Part shown: positions 18,669-28,129 of the stretch, piece by piece
How positions within the stretch are numbered: the stretch's first letter is position 1
How the letters are laid out: every line of letters starts with the position of its first letter
Assembly (NCBI GenBank): GCA_032250735.1
Contig: JAVVEP010000012.1
Location: forward strand, 1-64,000
Reading direction: 5' to 3'
Source: Gammaproteobacteria bacterium
GTDB lineage: Bacteria > Pseudomonadota > Gammaproteobacteria > SZUA-152
DNA length: 64,000 nucleotides
The notes under the pieces: generated by a model
Seen by the model: only the letters and a program-made list of their open reading frames with translations
Databases searched by the model: none
What the model was told of the DNA's origin: nothing
Translations under genes and position numbers: made by a program

Positions 18669-19485
18669 GGCTTTCTGCCTGTGGCGCGCCTGCTGTTTCC
18701 AGACCTTCAAACTCGGCGCGCGACAGCTCAAGTATGTTGGCGACGTGCTGCTGATAGGCGGAAAGCTTTCGTGTGTTCAACACGTCACGCGGGCGCGGCA
18801 GGCCAATATCAATGATGGTCTTTATTTTTCCCGGGTGGGCATGCATAACAAGAATACGATCTGCCAGCAGCACCGCTTCTTCAATATCATGGGTGACAAA
18901 CACAATCGTCTTGTGGCTGCGCTGCCAAATATTCAACAACAACGCTTGCAGATTCAACCGCGATTGATAATCCAGAAATACAAACGGCTCATCCATCAGC
19001 AAAATATCCGGCTCGTTGGCAAAGCTGCGGGCAATACTGACCCGTTGGCGCATGCCGCCCGAAAGCTGGTGCGGCAAGTAATCTGCAAACCCGGAAAGCC
19101 CGACCAGACCGATAGATTTGTCGGCAATCGCATCAATATCACGCCCGGCCAGCCGCGGGTTGTTTTCCAGCAGAAAGCGGATATTGTCGCGCACACTCAT
19201 CCATGGAAACAGTCCGTGCTCCTGAAACACCATGCCAATATCCGCATGGCCGGAAGTCCGTGCTGGATGAATGACAAGCTCACCCTGCGTGGCGCGCTCC
19301 AGCCCCGCGATCGTCCGCAGCAGGGTGGTCTTTCCACAGCCGCTCGGGCCCAGCACACACACAAACTCACCTTCATTGATATGAAACGTCAGGTCTTCAA
19401 AAGCAACGGTGGTACGCCCTTTTGCGGAAAAGGTTTTGCCAAGATGTGAAACAGCGATTTGCACTGCCTGGATTGCCGCCGCCAT
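18655..19485 (-). CDS. NitT/TauT-type ABC transporter ATP-binding protein
   Basis: A 276-residue ATPase with Walker [10 protein letters not shown] (46-54), signature [15 protein letters not shown] and Walker [13 protein letters not shown], plus the switch His in [10 protein letters not shown]. This is the SsuB/TauB/NrtD class. Its ATG overlaps the stop of the substrate-binding protein gene (TAATG at 19483-19487). Base composition is lower in G+C than the fetAB and thiSG neighbours, like the rest of this block. Confidence 0.93.
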   Translation of the reverse strand: MAAAIQAVQIAVSHLGKTFSAKGRTTVAFEDLTFHINEGEFVCVLGPSGCGKTTLLRTIAGLERATQGELVIHPARTSGHADIGMVFQEHGLFPWMSVRDNIRFLLENNPRLAGRDIDAIADKSIGLVGLSGFADYLPHQLSGGMRQRVSIARSFANEPDILLMDEPFVFLDYQSRLNLQALLLNIWQRSHKTIVFVTHDIEEAVLLADRILVMHAHPGKIKTIIDIGLPRPRDVLNTRKLSAYQQHVANILELSRAEFEGLETAGAPQAESHADL

Positions 19486-20492
19486 TATTGGTAGGGACCC
19501 AGCTTCTCGACAGCCGTCTGTAGGTAGCCAAGATCAACGATGCTGTCGAGGTCAGGTTTTGATTTAAGATATCCGGCCTCGAAATACCACAGCGCGTCGT
19601 CCTTCAGGCTTTGTACATTAAGCTTTCCGTCGGGACTCAGGCCAACCGGCACCACGGCCTTGTATATGCCCCCATCCTTGATGCGTGTGTATTGTGTGAG
19701 GATACGAATAATTTCGTCCCTGCCTTTACCGTGCTCGAACGCATCATTGTAATCACGCAACCCGCGCACATAGGCGTTCAGAAAGCCCTGGGCCTGCTGC
19801 GGGTGCTTATTAATAAAAACCGGCGAGTAATAGATAACCGCGCTTTGCTGATCGGGATAGATTTCATCGTTACCGGCAACGCGTACGGCAAAGTCATTGT
19901 TGACGGCGGCAGCAACAAAAGGCTCGATCTGTACGGTGGCATCGATAGATTTATTGGCCATGGCGATATTCATGTCTGCATAGCCAAGGTGGACCAGTTT
20001 TATATCGTCAAAACCCAGGCCGGCCTTTTGCAGATATTTTTCGATGACGATCTGCTGGGAGACACCCTTGGCTGTGACGGCAAGCGTCATGCCTTTAAGG
20101 TCTTCAAGGCTGCGGTAACGCCCACTGTCAATATGGTCCTTGCGAACAATCAAGGCGAGATAGCCGTGTCCGGCAGTCACCGTGCCCTTATCCGCAACAA
20201 TTTTGATCGGAATATCCTGGGCGATGGCATTGTACATGCCGGCATTAACATTGCCGCCGGCGACGAACAGCTGCCCCGTGGCCAGAAATGGCACCATTTT
20301 GGCGCCTGATGCCTTGAACGGATTGATAATGACGTTGATGCCTTGTTCGCGAAAATAGCCGCGCTCTTTGGCGATAAACACAGCCGCCGAACTCATTACC
20401 GGAGAAATGCCAACCGGCACATCCAGCAGATCTGCTTGCGATGATAGTGCCGGGACCATGAAGAAAATGAAAACAAGAATGTGGCGTGTCAT
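19485..20492 (-). CDS. NMT1/THI5-like periplasmic substrate-binding protein
   Basis: A 335-residue protein with a Sec signal (MTRHILVFIFFMVPALSSQA) and an NMT1/SsuA-type fold: SPVMSSAAVFIAKERGYFREQG at the start of the mature part and EDLKGMTLAVTAKGVSQQIVIEKYL in the middle. Such proteins bind sulfonates, nitrate, pyrimidine thiamine precursors or other small molecules. It leads the ABC operon. The neighbouring radical SAM enzyme and EamA permease hint at uptake, conversion and release of one compound, but this is inference. Confidence 0.88.
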   Translation of the reverse strand: MTRHILVFIFFMVPALSSQADLLDVPVGISPVMSSAAVFIAKERGYFREQGINVIINPFKASGAKMVPFLATGQLFVAGGNVNAGMYNAIAQDIPIKIVADKGTVTAGHGYLALIVRKDHIDSGRYRSLEDLKGMTLAVTAKGVSQQIVIEKYLQKAGLGFDDIKLVHLGYADMNIAMANKSIDATVQIEPFVAAAVNNDFAVRVAGNDEIYPDQQSAVIYYSPVFINKHPQQAQGFLNAYVRGLRDYNDAFEHGKGRDEIIRILTQYTRIKDGGIYKAVVPVGLSPDGKLNVQSLKDDALWYFEAGYLKSKPDLDSIVDLGYLQTAVEKLGPYQ

Positions 20493-20567
20493 TGTTGATT
20501 AAACCTCCCTATAAGCTTTCGCAAAAACATCCATCGGTTAGCGTTTGCGGCACCCATGATATCGCAC

Positions 20568-21524
20568 CTAGAACGCGGTTAAACTGCCGAAATAGATACC
20601 GATGCCGGCAACCGCCGCAACGGCACCGGCCACTTCTTTCAGGCTGATACGTTCTTTTAGCCAGAACACGGCCAGGGGAAGAATAAACAAGGGGCTGGTC
20701 GAATTCAGTGTCGCCGCAATGGCGGCATGTGTGTATTTGAGTGCGATGATAGACAGCCATGTGCCGAGCATTGCGCCCACCAGGGATGCCGCCAACATTA
20801 TTTTAAACAAGGCGCCATTGCGTAGCGGCCGTACCCACCCACCTAAATCGCGCACCATCAGCCCCCAAAAGGTCAACCCTGCAATCGCAAAAGCCTGACG
20901 AATGAATGTTGCCTCCAGCGCGGGCACATCACTTACCCCCACCTTGGTGGCAATAATGCCCAGGGCGTTGGCGGCAACAAACAACAATCCAAAAAACAGT
21001 CCGGAACGATGCCGCTGCTGGGCCTGCCGCTCTGTGGAGGCTGGCGTACGTTGCCATAATACGTAGGTGACGCCGGTGATGGTCAGTGTCATGCCCAGCC
21101 ATGCGAGCGGGCCCACCGTTTCACCCAGAAAGCCTACTGCAATCAGCGCGGTGACTACCGGGATCAGTGCACCCAGCAAAAGCGTGCGTCGTGGCTCCAG
21201 ACGGGCCAGTGCCAGAAAGTAAACGGTGTCGCCGAAACATATGCCCACAATGCCGCTCAGGGCCAGGGCGGTAAGGCTGTCTGCCTGGATTGGCGCAAAA
21301 CCGGAATGGAGTCCGGGCAGCAACAGGATGCCCAGAAATAGCAGTGCCACGAGGCCCTTGGCCAGATTAATGCCGGTGGCCGGAACGCGATCCCCCAGCC
21401 GTCGAAACAGGATGGCCGCGATCGCCCAGCATAAGGCCGACGCCAGTGCGGCAACGCCGCCGAGCAGATGAGACTGGATTATGGCGATAGGAATGCGGCC
21501 CCGTCGATTTGATGATTGCCCCAT
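20568..21524 (-). CDS. EamA/DMT-family permease
   Basis: A 318-residue inner-membrane protein with ten predicted helices in two EamA repeats: ASALCWAIAAILFRRLGDRVP... in the N-terminal half and LGIIATKVGVSDVPALEATFIRQAFAI... in the C-terminal half. DMT permeases usually export metabolites or take up cofactors. It lies 75 nt upstream of the substrate-binding protein gene on the same strand and probably heads the same transcript. No clear ribosome binding site precedes the ATG. Confidence 0.88.
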   Translation of the reverse strand: MGQSSNRRGRIPIAIIQSHLLGGVAALASALCWAIAAILFRRLGDRVPATGINLAKGLVALLFLGILLLPGLHSGFAPIQADSLTALALSGIVGICFGDTVYFLALARLEPRRTLLLGALIPVVTALIAVGFLGETVGPLAWLGMTLTITGVTYVLWQRTPASTERQAQQRHRSGLFFGLLFVAANALGIIATKVGVSDVPALEATFIRQAFAIAGLTFWGLMVRDLGGWVRPLRNGALFKIMLAASLVGAMLGTWLSIIALKYTHAAIAATLNSTSPLFILPLAVFWLKERISLKEVAGAVAAVAGIGIYFGSLTAF

Positions 21525-21740
21525 AAACTAAGGGCGACTTGTTGGTAGTTAGGATCTTACCGTTATGATTCTTGCTGATGCTATCGTAATTTTCGCGGCC
21601 GCACACGACCCATACGTGTGATTGATTGTGTCACCAAAGCCGACCCGGGAATTTTAATACGGGTCAATAAAAAGCCTGGCCATGACCGATTAAACCTGTG
21701 TTAGTATCTTGGTCAAATTTTTAGCGACGAGTGATCCATA

Positions 21741-22736
21741 GTGTCTTTCCCGGACGGTCACCCACTGCTTGACGCCATCGTCAGGCTCTCCGCACAGCGC
21801 GATCAGGAAACGCTCGCGGACTCCCTCGTCGACGCTATTCTCTCCCTCACCAATGCCCGCTCGGCCAGTATCTATGCGCTGGGCGGCGAACTGGGGCACC
21901 TCTCGGCCAAGGTACTGGCCAGCAATTGCGAGCCGATCGGTAGCCACATCACCCCGCTTGATGCGCGGCCGGGACTGCGCGCCTGCATCGAGGGGCAGAG
22001 CACGGTCACCGTACCCACCGACTGCGGGCACCAGATGATCCATCCCGTGCTGGAGCAGGGCAACGTGGTGGGGCTGATGATCCGCGAGCACGCCCAGGCC
22101 TACGATCACCATAGCGACCTGCTCGAAGGCCTGATGGCCATCTATTCCAATCAGCAGTCCCTGCTCAACCATCAGCAACGTGACGGCCTCACCGGGCTGT
22201 ACAACCGGGTCGCCCTGCAGAACTGGATGGGCAAGGCCCTGTCCAGCGACGCCCGCGCCGAGCGCCGTGCCAGCGACGATGCGCCGCTTGGCTGTTTTGC
22301 GATGTTTGATATCGACCTGTTCAAGCGCATCAACGACTCCAAGGGCCACCTGTACGGCGACGAGGTGCTGCTGGTGTTTGCCGACCTGATGCGCGAGTCG
22401 TTCCGCTTCAATGACCTGCTGTTCCGCTACGGCGGCGAGGAGTTCGCGGCCGTGCTCAGCGACACCGATCTCGACAATGCGCTGACCGTGCTGGAGCGTT
22501 TTCGCGAGACCGTGGCCCGGCACAAATTCGCCCAGCTCAACCAGGTCACCGTGACCATCGGCGTGACCCAGATCCACTCACACCTGCAGGCCGACAAGCT
22601 CATCGAGCGCGCCGACCGGGCCATGTACTACGGCAAGAATCACGGCCGCAATCAGGCTAATGCCTTTGAATGGCTGCAGCAGGGCGGCATTGCCCCCAGC
22701 GTCAACGAACACCCCCAAAGCTACAAACTCTTCTGA
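21741..22736 (+). CDS. Diguanylate cyclase (GAF-like sensor + GGDEF)
   Basis: A 331-residue cytosolic protein starting at a GTG. The N-terminal 150 residues resemble a GAF-type sensor. The GGDEF domain follows (DGLTGLYNR, FDIDLFKRINDSKGHLYGDEVL, active-site GGEEF at residues 231-235). An RFND motif (Arg 222, Asp 225) lies exactly five residues before GGEEF. This matches the RxxD inhibitory I-site, so product inhibition by c-di-GMP is expected. There is no membrane segment. It stands alone between the accessory block and thiS. Confidence 0.93.
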   Translation: MSFPDGHPLLDAIVRLSAQRDQETLADSLVDAILSLTNARSASIYALGGELGHLSAKVLASNCEPIGSHITPLDARPGLRACIEGQSTVTVPTDCGHQMIHPVLEQGNVVGLMIREHAQAYDHHSDLLEGLMAIYSNQQSLLNHQQRDGLTGLYNRVALQNWMGKALSSDARAERRASDDAPLGCFAMFDIDLFKRINDSKGHLYGDEVLLVFADLMRESFRFNDLLFRYGGEEFAAVLSDTDLDNALTVLERFRETVARHKFAQLNQVTVTIGVTQIHSHLQADKLIERADRAMYYGKNHGRNQANAFEWLQQGGIAPSVNEHPQSYKLF

Positions 22737-22822
22737 ATGCCCGGCCTGCGCCGGCCACGCCAGTCTCGTCGAACGGCGCAGACGGTTGACCGTCCGCCGG
22801 TGCCCCGCTAGGCTTCGCCGCC

Positions 22823-23023
22823 ATGAACATTCAACTCAACGGCGTCACCCACCCCCTGGCCGACAACAGCACCGCCCAGGATCTGGTCGAACAGCTGGGC
22901 CTGGTCGGCAAACGCCTGGCCATGGAGGTCAATCGCGAGATCGTGCCGCGCACCACCTATGCCCAGCACGTCCTGCATGAGGGTGACGAGGTCGAGATTG
23001 TGCACGCCATCGGCGGCGGTTGA
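22823..23023 (+). CDS. thiS: Sulfur-carrier protein ThiS
   Basis: A 66-residue ubiquitin-like protein ending in Gly-Gly-Gly, with the terminal GG needed for adenylation and thiocarboxylation. It carries sulfur for thiazole synthesis in thiamine biosynthesis. Motifs AMEVNREIVPR and GDEVEIVHAIGGG are typical. It precedes thiG by 115 nt. No TPP riboswitch is visible in the 86 nt upstream. Confidence 0.95.
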   Translation: MNIQLNGVTHPLADNSTAQDLVEQLGLVGKRLAMEVNREIVPRTTYAQHVLHEGDEVEIVHAIGGG

Positions 23024-23138
23024 CGCCGGCCGGCCACGTGGCAGCGGCGGGCCGCTGAATGGTTAAAGCGCTGCCGGGCGGGTTATAATCCGCCGCCTGA
23101 GCTCCCACATAACCATCCACAGCCCAGCGGAATCTACC

Positions 23139-23939
23139 ATGCCAGACATCACCAGCCCCTCGGACGACGGCTTCGTCATCGCCGGCAAAACCTACCACTC
23201 CCGACTGCTGGTCGGCTCGGGCAAATACCGGGATCTCGAAGAGACCCGGCTGGCCACCGAGGCCAGTGGCGCACAGATCATCACCGTCGCCATCCGCCGC
23301 ACCAATATCGGCCAGCACCCGGGCGAACCCAACCTGCTGGACGTGGTGCCGCCGAGCCGCTACACCATCCTGCCCAATACCGCCGGCTGCTATACCGCCG
23401 AGGACGCGGTGCGCACCTGTCGCCTGGCGCGTGAGCTGCTGGACGGGCACCGGCTGGTGAAGCTGGAGGTGCTGGGTGACGAAAAGACCCTCTATCCCGA
23501 TGTTACCGCCACCCTGGCGGCGGCGGAGATCCTGGTCAAGGACGGCTTCGACGTGATGGTCTACACCTCCGACGACCCCATCCTCGCCAAACGCCTGGAA
23601 GAGCTCGGCTGCTGCGCGGTGATGCCCCTGGCCGCGCCCATCGGCTCCGGGCTGGGCATCCAGAACAAATACAACCTGCGCACCATCATCGAAAACGCCA
23701 ATGTACCGATTCTGGTGGATGCCGGGGTGGGCACCGCCTCGGATGCCGCCATCGCCATGGAGCTGGGCTGCGACGGCGTGCTGATGAACACCGCCATCGC
23801 CGGGGCGCAGCATCCGGTGCTGATGGCCTCGGCCATGAAGAAGGCCATCGAGGCCGGGCGCGAGGCCTATCGGGCCGGGCGCATTCCCCGCAAACGCTAC
23901 GCCTCGGCCTCCTCGCCTATCGAGGGCAGCTTTTTCTAG
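23139..23939 (+). CDS. thiG: Thiazole synthase ThiG
   Basis: Makes the thiazole phosphate of thiamine from deoxyxylulose 5-phosphate, dehydroglycine and ThiS thiocarboxylate. The 266-residue TIM barrel shows [22 protein letters not shown] (with the Schiff-base Lys region), [26 protein letters not shown] and [11 protein letters not shown]. Many gammaproteobacteria have thiS-thiG-trmB in a row. Here a chemoreceptor and a porin-like gene separate thiG from trmB. Confidence 0.97.
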   Translation: MPDITSPSDDGFVIAGKTYHSRLLVGSGKYRDLEETRLATEASGAQIITVAIRRTNIGQHPGEPNLLDVVPPSRYTILPNTAGCYTAEDAVRTCRLARELLDGHRLVKLEVLGDEKTLYPDVTATLAAAEILVKDGFDVMVYTSDDPILAKRLEELGCCAVMPLAAPIGSGLGIQNKYNLRTIIENANVPILVDAGVGTASDAAIAMELGCDGVLMNTAIAGAQHPVLMASAMKKAIEAGREAYRAGRIPRKRYASASSPIEGSFF

Positions 23940-24286
23940 ACACCTGTCATTAAACGCGTCGTGTAGCAAGACGCCGGCTCAGGCCGGCTTGCGCCAGGCC
24001 AGCCCCTCCAAAATCTCCCAGTAACCCGCTACCGCGGGACGGGGTATTGCCTCGCGACGCCCCTCACTCCACTCCCTTTGCCCGCCAGCCAGGCCCTGCC
24101 CCCTGCCGTGCAGCCGCACGATTTCCCCGTCCAGCCCCGCCGTGCCCCGCAAAGAGAATTTCATCCCAAAACTCAACTATTCGCCGAAAGGGCCGATGAC
24201 TGTGACGCCCTGTAGGCGAATTCCTACACGGCTTGCGCCTAAAATCCTTCGCAACTGCGATCCACGACCTGATCAGAGTGAGATTT
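23940..24286 (+). other. Intergenic stretch between thiG and the chemoreceptor gene
   Basis: 347 nt without a supported gene. A GCCGG-CTCAGG-CCGGC hairpin (23974-23989) follows thiG but lacks a T-tract. A minus-strand frame of about 60 codons (23979-24176) has no good start or ribosome site and was not called. The right end holds the sigma-28-like promoter listed separately. Confidence 0.5.
24173..24199 (+). promoter_or_regulatory. Sigma-28 (FliA)-type promoter for the chemoreceptor gene
   Basis: TCAA, then 15 nt, then GCCGATGA. The known enterobacterial/pseudomonad FliA consensus is TAAA-N15-GCCGATAA, so this matches 3 of 4 and 7 of 8 bases with the exact spacing. It lies 87 nt before the chemoreceptor ATG. 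Chemoreceptor genes are classic FliA targets. Confidence 0.55.
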
Positions 24287-25876
24287 ATGACTCTAAAAAA
24301 ACGCTTTCTGTTGCTCACCGGCCTGCTGGTCACCATCGTCATCATCCAGGGCGGGATCCTGCTGTCGGGTAACCAGGCGCTGGTGGAGCATGCCGCCAAT
24401 TTTGCCGAACAGGATGTCCCCGTCCTCAACAAGGCCCACGAACTCAAGCTGACGGTGGTGCAGGTCCAGCAGTGGCTCACCGACATCAGCGCCACCCGCG
24501 GCCTCGATGGTCTCAACGACGGCTTTGATGAGGCCGAGGCGAACGCCCGGCGCTTCCGCGACCTGATCGGCGAACTGCAGACCCTGGACCGCGCCCAGGC
24601 GGGCCGTTACCAGGCCATGCTGCCGGTGTTCGAGGCCTACTACAGCACCGGCAAGCGCATGGCCCAGGCCTACATCGATGCCGGCCCGGACAGCGGCAAC
24701 CGGCTGATGGGCGAGTTCGACACGGTGGCCGCGAACATGGCCACCGAGGTCGACAGCTTTCTCGCCGCCACGGTGCAGCGCGTCGAGACCTCGGTTACCG
24801 AGCAGACCCAGGCCGCAGCGGCGCTGCGTACCACCCTCATCATCGGCGCCCTGGCCATCCTCGGCGGCCTGACCCTGCTGTTTGTGATCATGTCGCGATC
24901 CCTGGCCTGGCTGCCGATCGTGGCCGCCAAACTCGCCAGCGGCGACCTGAACTTTGCCATCGATAACCAGCGTCGGGACGAGGTGGGGCAGATCATGAAT
25001 GCCCTGCAGGCCGTGCGTGAGCGTCTGCTGGAGATGGTGTCGCAGCTGGCCAGCGCCACCTCGCGGCTGTCCGACACCGCCGCCAACATGACGGCCGTCT
25101 CCGCCCGCACCAACGACAGCGTGCAGCAGCTGCATTCGGAAACCGATCAGTCCTCCACGGCCATGAACCAGATGGCCTCTACGGTGCAGGAGGTGGCCAG
25201 CAACATCGCCCATACCGCCAGTGCCGCGCAGGAGGCCAATCAGGAGTCCGTCAACGGGCGTGAGGTGGTCGGGCAGACCATCAACCAGATCCGCTCGCTG
25301 GCCGACCACATCGATACCGCCGCCACCACCATCCAGCGGCTGGAACAGGACAGCGAGGCCATCTCCACCGTGGTGGACGTGATCAAGGGGGTGGCCGAGC
25401 AGACCAACCTGCTGGCCCTCAATGCCGCTATCGAGGCCGCCCGCGCGGGCGAACAGGGCCGTGGTTTTGCGGTGGTCGCGGATGAGGTGCGCACCCTGGC
25501 CAGTCGCACCCAGAAGTCCACCGACGAGATCAACCAGATGATCGAGCGCCTCCAGCAGGGCTCGCGCCAGGCGGTGCAGACCATGGAGCAGAGCCGCGAG
25601 CAGGCCCGTGCCGCGGTCGACCAGGCCACCCTGGCGGGCGAGTCGCTGGGCACCATCGCCGCCGCCGTGGCCCGTATCGACGACATGAGCGCCCAGATCG
25701 CCAGCGCCGCCGAGGAGCAGGGGGTGGTCGCCGATGAGGTCAATCGCAATATCGTCCGCATCAGCACCATGGCGGGACAAGCCGCCGAGGGCGCGCAGCA
25801 TACCTCCGTCGCCAGCCGCGAACTGGAGGCCCTGGCCGCTGACCTGACCCGTATCGTTACCCATTTCAAGCTATGA
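24287..25876 (+). CDS. Methyl-accepting chemotaxis protein
   Basis: A 529-residue transmembrane chemoreceptor: TM1 (about residues 6-27), a roughly 150-residue helical periplasmic sensor domain, TM2 ([19 protein letters not shown]), a HAMP linker and a coiled-coil signalling domain. The conserved hairpin tip is [32 protein letters not shown]. It has no CheR-binding pentapeptide. The ATG at 24287 was chosen over an in-frame upstream codon because TM1 follows it directly and GAGTGAG precedes it. Its stop overlaps the next gene's ATG (ATGA), so a chemoreceptor and an outer-membrane protein are translated together. Confidence 0.94.
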   Translation: MTLKKRFLLLTGLLVTIVIIQGGILLSGNQALVEHAANFAEQDVPVLNKAHELKLTVVQVQQWLTDISATRGLDGLNDGFDEAEANARRFRDLIGELQTLDRAQAGRYQAMLPVFEAYYSTGKRMAQAYIDAGPDSGNRLMGEFDTVAANMATEVDSFLAATVQRVETSVTEQTQAAAALRTTLIIGALAILGGLTLLFVIMSRSLAWLPIVAAKLASGDLNFAIDNQRRDEVGQIMNALQAVRERLLEMVSQLASATSRLSDTAANMTAVSARTNDSVQQLHSETDQSSTAMNQMASTVQEVASNIAHTASAAQEANQESVNGREVVGQTINQIRSLADHIDTAATTIQRLEQDSEAISTVVDVIKGVAEQTNLLALNAAIEAARAGEQGRGFAVVADEVRTLASRTQKSTDEINQMIERLQQGSRQAVQTMEQSREQARAAVDQATLAGESLGTIAAAVARIDDMSAQIASAAEEQGVVADEVNRNIVRISTMAGQAAEGAQHTSVASRELEALAADLTRIVTHFKL

Positions 25877-27021
25877 CACACACCGAACGTCTCCTCGCCC
25901 TGGCGGCGCTGGGGCTGAGCCTGGCCGTGCAGGCCGCAGATGCCCCGCCCCACATCGAAACCCGCCACGGCGCCATCGCCATGTCGGCCCAACCCATTGC
26001 CGTGGAGGGGGGCTTTACCGCCGTATTGCAGGCTGCGGATGACCGCGCCATCGAACCCGAGCTGGGCGCCTCGTTCGATCTGCTGACCACCCTCCCTGCC
26101 GGGGCGGGCAAGTGGGTGATCTATATCGAGGGCAACACCAGCCCCCGCAGCGATGGCGCATCCAGCCTGCTGGGCGAGACCAACGCCGATGCGGGCTCGG
26201 CCCTGGACCGGGATGGCAACGGCCGGCTGCAGGTCTCCGAGGCGCACTATTTCCACCCGCTGAATGGCGGCCTGCTGGTCTCGGGCCTGCTCGATGTCAC
26301 CAGTTCACTGGACAGCAGTGAGGTGGCCAACGATGAGACCTCGCAGTTTCTCAGCAGCGCCCTGGTCAACAACCCCACCATCGGCTTCCCCGACTACAGC
26401 CTGGGTGTGGTCTACAACCGGGAGATCGGCGAGGATCGCGGCTATTCCCTGGCCCTGACCAGCTCCCACGGCCTGGCCGACAATCCCCACGCCTCCTATG
26501 CCCAGCTGCTGGATGTCGACGCCGACGGTAAAGGCCTGTTCGCCGCCGCCGAGGGCCAGTGGCCGCTGGACGGCACCCGACTGCACGCCGGCGCCTGGGT
26601 CAACACCGCCGACCACACGCGGCTCGATGGCGGCAGCGGTACACGACAAAACTATGGGCTGTACCTGACGGTGGACGGTCGCCTCGCCACCGGCCAGTGG
26701 AACCTGAGGGCGGGGCTGGCCAATGACCAGGTCTCCCCGGCCAGCCGGTTTCTGTCTGCTGCCCTGGAAACTCCGCTACGCCAGATCAACCGGGCGAGCC
26801 TGGGGCTGGGCGTCGCCTATACCGGGCTCTCCAGTGAGCTCGCCACGCCCGGGCAGGACGATACCCTGCACGCCGAGGCCTACCTGCGCCTGAGCCCCCG
26901 CGAGGATGTCACGCTCACCCCGGCGCTGCAGTGGCTGCGCAACAGCGGCTTTGACGCCTCCGGCGCCACGGTCGATGCGCAGCAGCTGCTGCTCAGCCTG
27001 CGGCTCAACTACACCTTTTAG
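25873..27021 (+). CDS. Secreted beta-barrel (porin-like) protein with an EF-hand-type loop
   Basis: A 382-residue protein with a signal peptide (cleavage near AVQAADA) and alternating-residue strands up to a C-terminal NYTF, the aromatic end used for outer-membrane barrel assembly. An inserted [12 protein letters not shown] sequence (about residues 112-123) matches the Ca2+-binding EF-hand loop pattern. It recalls OprB-like carbohydrate-selective porins, without a firm assignment. The start overlaps the chemoreceptor stop by 4 nt, which suggests a role in the same sensing pathway, for example as the entry pore for its ligand. Confidence 0.7.
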   Translation: MTHTERLLALAALGLSLAVQAADAPPHIETRHGAIAMSAQPIAVEGGFTAVLQAADDRAIEPELGASFDLLTTLPAGAGKWVIYIEGNTSPRSDGASSLLGETNADAGSALDRDGNGRLQVSEAHYFHPLNGGLLVSGLLDVTSSLDSSEVANDETSQFLSSALVNNPTIGFPDYSLGVVYNREIGEDRGYSLALTSSHGLADNPHASYAQLLDVDADGKGLFAAAEGQWPLDGTRLHAGAWVNTADHTRLDGGSGTRQNYGLYLTVDGRLATGQWNLRAGLANDQVSPASRFLSAALETPLRQINRASLGLGVAYTGLSSELATPGQDDTLHAEAYLRLSPREDVTLTPALQWLRNSGFDASGATVDAQQLLLSLRLNYTF

Positions 27022-27164
27022 CCAGGCACGTTAGGCACGCCTTTTATCACCGCTTCCGGGACCGCCCGGAAGCACATCCGCGCAGGTGGCTCGCGGCCTG
27101 CGCGTTGCATTTCCCCCCGCAACCGTGTCCTAATAGCGCCCCGTTTTCCGACCACACCCAGACC

Positions 27165-27899
27165 ATGACCGACACCCCACACCGCCCCATCCGCAGTTTC
27201 GTGCGCCGCGAAGGCCGCCTGACCCGCGGCCAGCAACGCGCCCTGGCTGAGCTCTGGTCCCGGTTTGGCGTGGACAGCGCCGGCCCCGACACCCTGGAGC
27301 CGGTGCGTCTCGCCCAGCCGGAACCCCTGCTGGAGCTGGACGCGCTGTTTCACCGCGCGCCCGATTCCGGGCGGCCCAGCGTGCTGGAAATCGGCTTTGG
27401 CAACGGCGCCTCGCTGGCGGAGATGGCGGCCAGCCATCCGGATCATGACTACCTCGGCATCGAGGTGCATCGCCCCGGGGTTGGTAATCTGATGCGCCTG
27501 CTGGGTGAACGCGACCTGCACAATGTGCGCGTGATCTGCGACGATGCGGTACCGATCCTCCGCCACCGGCTGGCCGATGCCTGTCTCGATCGCGTGCAGC
27601 TGTTCTTCCCCGACCCCTGGCACAAAAAGCGTCACCACAAGCGGCGCATGGTCAGCCCCGAGTTTGTCGCCCTCATCGCGCAGAAACTGCGGCCCGGTGG
27701 GATATTCCACCTGGCCACGGACTGGGAGGACTATGCCGCACAGATGCTGGCCGTGCTGGAGGCCGCCCCCGACTTCCGCAATCTCGCGGCCCCGGGTGCC
27801 TATTCGCCGCGGCCCGAGTGGCGGCCGCTGACCAAGTTCGAGCAACGCGGCCAGCGCCTGGGCCATGGGGTCTGGGATCTGCTGTTCGAGCGCCGTTAG
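27165..27899 (+). CDS. trmB: tRNA (guanine-N7)-methyltransferase TrmB
   Basis: Methylates G46 in the tRNA variable loop using SAM. The 244-residue protein has the SAM motif [29 protein letters not shown] and the family hallmark [14 protein letters not shown], then [11 protein letters not shown]. The ATG at 27165 fits the normal [10 protein letters not shown]-terminus; an earlier in-frame codon would add 20 unrelated residues. It is separated from its common partners thiS and thiG by the chemoreceptor/porin pair. Confidence 0.96.
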   Translation: MTDTPHRPIRSFVRREGRLTRGQQRALAELWSRFGVDSAGPDTLEPVRLAQPEPLLELDALFHRAPDSGRPSVLEIGFGNGASLAEMAASHPDHDYLGIEVHRPGVGNLMRLLGERDLHNVRVICDDAVPILRHRLADACLDRVQLFFPDPWHKKRHHKRRMVSPEFVALIAQKLRPGGIFHLATDWEDYAAQMLAVLEAAPDFRNLAAPGAYSPRPEWRPLTKFEQRGQRLGHGVWDLLFERR

Positions 27900-28013
27900 C
27901 ATCCCCTGCCCACGACTGAGAGCCTTAATGCGCAGTGCGGATTAATCCCCCCATATATCTCTTGAATTGGGGCTAACGCTAAATCAGTGTATTATTATTT
28001 GGTTTTTTTCTGG

Positions 28014-28084
28014 CCAAAGCCGGCGGCTGGACCTTTTCGTAGAGGGTTTTAGCGCCTAAAGTCCGGGACACGATCTGTTTCCCG
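28014..28084 (+). promoter_or_regulatory. Structured 5' leader of the SLC13 transporter gene
   Basis: Three consecutive small hairpins: CC..AGCC-GGC-GGCT..GG (28014-28030), TTTAG-CGC-CTAAA (28048-28060) and CGGGA/TCCCG with an 11-nt loop (28064-28084). GGAC (28029-28032) can also pair with GTCC (28061-28064), with neighbouring TTT/AAA, which would exclude the second hairpin. Such alternative pairing is typical of regulatory leaders. I do not recognise a known riboswitch class. Confidence 0.35.
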
Positions 28085-28129
28085 CTGTGCATTGAACGGC
28101 AAGACCCCCGATTTCTGGAGCGACATTCA

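Noticed and set aside
22737-22822. TPP riboswitch upstream of thiS
   Set aside because: The 86-nt gap lacks the conserved CTGAGA and ACCTGA blocks.
23979-24176. Small minus-strand gene after thiG
   Set aside because: Only about 60 codons, no convincing ribosome site, ends inside a GC-rich hairpin and matches no family I recognise.
24293-25864. 523-codon open frame on the minus strand across the chemoreceptor gene
   Set aside because: It is antisense to a clear methyl-accepting chemotaxis protein and its translation is Gly/His/Asp/Gln-rich without domains. High G+C third positions create such frames.
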